This document shows, piece after piece, positions 5,363 through 6,057 of a stretch of DNA of 6,057 nt (within the stretch, counting starts at the first letter, position 1; every line of letters starts with the position of its first letter). The translations under genes were made by a program, and so were the position numbers. The stretch is from Candidatus Krumholzibacteriia bacterium (lineage in GTDB: Bacteria > Krumholzibacteriota > Krumholzibacteriia > LZORAL124-64-63). Below the pieces are notes generated by a model. That model had not been told where the DNA came from, made no database searches, and saw only the letters and a program-made list of their open reading frames with translations. Where the stretch lies: positions 1 to 6,057 of the forward strand of contig DAOVTU010000210.1 in assembly GCA_030632925.1 (NCBI GenBank), written 5' to 3'.

Positions 5363-6046
5363 GTGGGAATAGAGTACATAGTTATTATTGTGTTGGTGCT
5401 GGTCTTTTCCGTGATCGTGCACGAGAACGCCCACGGCTGGGTGGCGTATCGCCTGGGTGATCCCACGGCCCACGAGATGGGCCGGATCACCATGAATCCC
5501 ATTCCCCACATTGACCCCATCGGCAGCATTGTGGTGCCGATTGTCCTGTCGTTCGTGGGGAGCGTGCCTTTCGGCTGGGCCAAGCCGGTGCCGGTGCATG
5601 TGGGGCGCCTGAACAATCCGGACAACGACTACCCCAAGGTGGCTGCGGCGGGACCGATCAGTAACCTCATCCTGGCGGTGTTTTTTGCTATTGGGCTGGG
5701 CGTGGCTATGGGTTTGAGTGGCCACGGTCCTGGCCAGGAGGTCGGGCCGGCGAGCACATTCATATTCGATCTGTGTTATGTAGGTGTGAAGCTGAATGTG
5801 GCGCTGGCGATGTTCAATCTGCTTCCATTGCCCCCTCTGGATGGGAGCTGGATCATGTCGCGGCTTCTGCCGCCAGCGGCTCGCGCCCAATACGAGAATT
5901 TGCGGCGTTACGGCATGTTGATCGTTTTTGGCTTCATCATGCTGATGCACAACACACCGTTGGGGGGCGTGGTGGATGCCGGCTTGAACGCCGTGCTCTC
6001 ACCCTATTTCAGTCTGGCCCAGAATGTCTCCGATGCTCTGAGATAG
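5363..6046 (+). CDS. Site-2 protease family protein (peptidase M50, short PDZ-less type)
   Basis: This encodes 227 residues from a GTG start at 5363, two bases after the glycosyltransferase stop; AAGAG (5352-5356) is a modest ribosome binding site, so translational coupling is likely. It is an intramembrane zinc metalloprotease: HENAH (residues 20-24) within the first membrane segment supplies two His ligands and the catalytic Glu, and the third ligand is D160 in NLLPLPPLDG (152-161). The conserved GPISN (97-101) is also present. About five hydrophobic segments are visible, near 5-24, 52-72, 94-118, 131-162 and 178-196. There is no PDZ domain, so it resembles the short YwhC-like branch rather than RseP. 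The family usually has HECAH or HExAH here, so the Asn is a mild variant. The substrate is unknown. The gene is complete and ends at TAG 6044-6046; the last 11 bases of the window hold nothing recognisable. Confidence 0.93.
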   Translation: MGIEYIVIIVLVLVFSVIVHENAHGWVAYRLGDPTAHEMGRITMNPIPHIDPIGSIVVPIVLSFVGSVPFGWAKPVPVHVGRLNNPDNDYPKVAAAGPISNLILAVFFAIGLGVAMGLSGHGPGQEVGPASTFIFDLCYVGVKLNVALAMFNLLPLPPLDGSWIMSRLLPPAARAQYENLRRYGMLIVFGFIMLMHNTPLGGVVDAGLNAVLSPYFSLAQNVSDALR

Positions 6047-6057
6047 CCGCCCTGAAC

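Noticed and set aside
4500..5950. Long minus-strand open frames opposite the GT9 and M50 genes
   Set aside because: Their products are low-complexity (Arg/His/Pro/Gln-rich) and sit opposite two clearly conserved proteins; no start signals were found.
1..6057. CRISPR array, tRNA or rRNA genes, insertion sequences, toxin-antitoxin or phage-defence genes
   Set aside because: No direct-repeat array, cloverleaf-like sequence, transposase motif or defence-family motif was seen on reading both strands.

Overview
The window is about 6 kb of G+C-rich DNA from a Gram-negative-type bacterium. A family-9 glycosyltransferase of the heptosyltransferase type suggests an outer-membrane glycolipid or other envelope glycan. 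A membrane TPR protein, a short M50 site-2 protease, a C4 zinc-ribbon protein and a PTS IIA protein with no sugar transporter beside it fit a deltaproteobacterium-like or FCB-type lineage. I cannot fix the phylum from this sequence alone. I see no transposase, phage gene, CRISPR array, tRNA or rRNA, and nothing that marks a recently acquired island.

Layout from left to right. (1) Positions 1-987 (+) hold the 3' part of a polytopic membrane protein with C-terminal TPRs. (2) Positions 1093-1788 (+) encode a 231-residue exported protein of unknown function, with its own extended -10 promoter at 1013-1042. (3) A hairpin at 1811-1845 separates it from a convergent two-gene minus-strand unit: a PTS IIA domain protein (2667-2206), then a short zinc-ribbon protein (2203-1865). 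(4) The divergent gap upstream of that unit, about 2668-2788, carries two nested inverted repeats. (5) rsgA lies at 2789-3823 (+), with an uncertain start. (6) A small membrane protein gene of 82 codons lies on the minus strand at 4072-3824. Its stop codon directly abuts the rsgA stop (TAATTA). (7) After a 121-bp divergent spacer come two translationally coupled plus-strand genes, a family-9 glycosyltransferase (4194-5360) and an M50 protease (5363-6046).

Most of the window is housekeeping or envelope biology: 30S ribosome maturation (RsgA), envelope glycan assembly (GT9), intramembrane proteolysis (M50) and PTS-type phosphosignalling (IIA). The most novel-looking element is the 82-residue membrane protein. 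It has a good Shine-Dalgarno site and a promoter-like sequence with the core pattern of sigma-54 (TGGCAC-N5-TTGC, GG and GC ten bases apart). That combination suggests a small, conditionally expressed membrane protein of undescribed function. The nested repeats upstream of the PTS IIA gene and the unusual rsgA start are the other points worth a second look. I found no convincing evidence for a wholly new multigene system.
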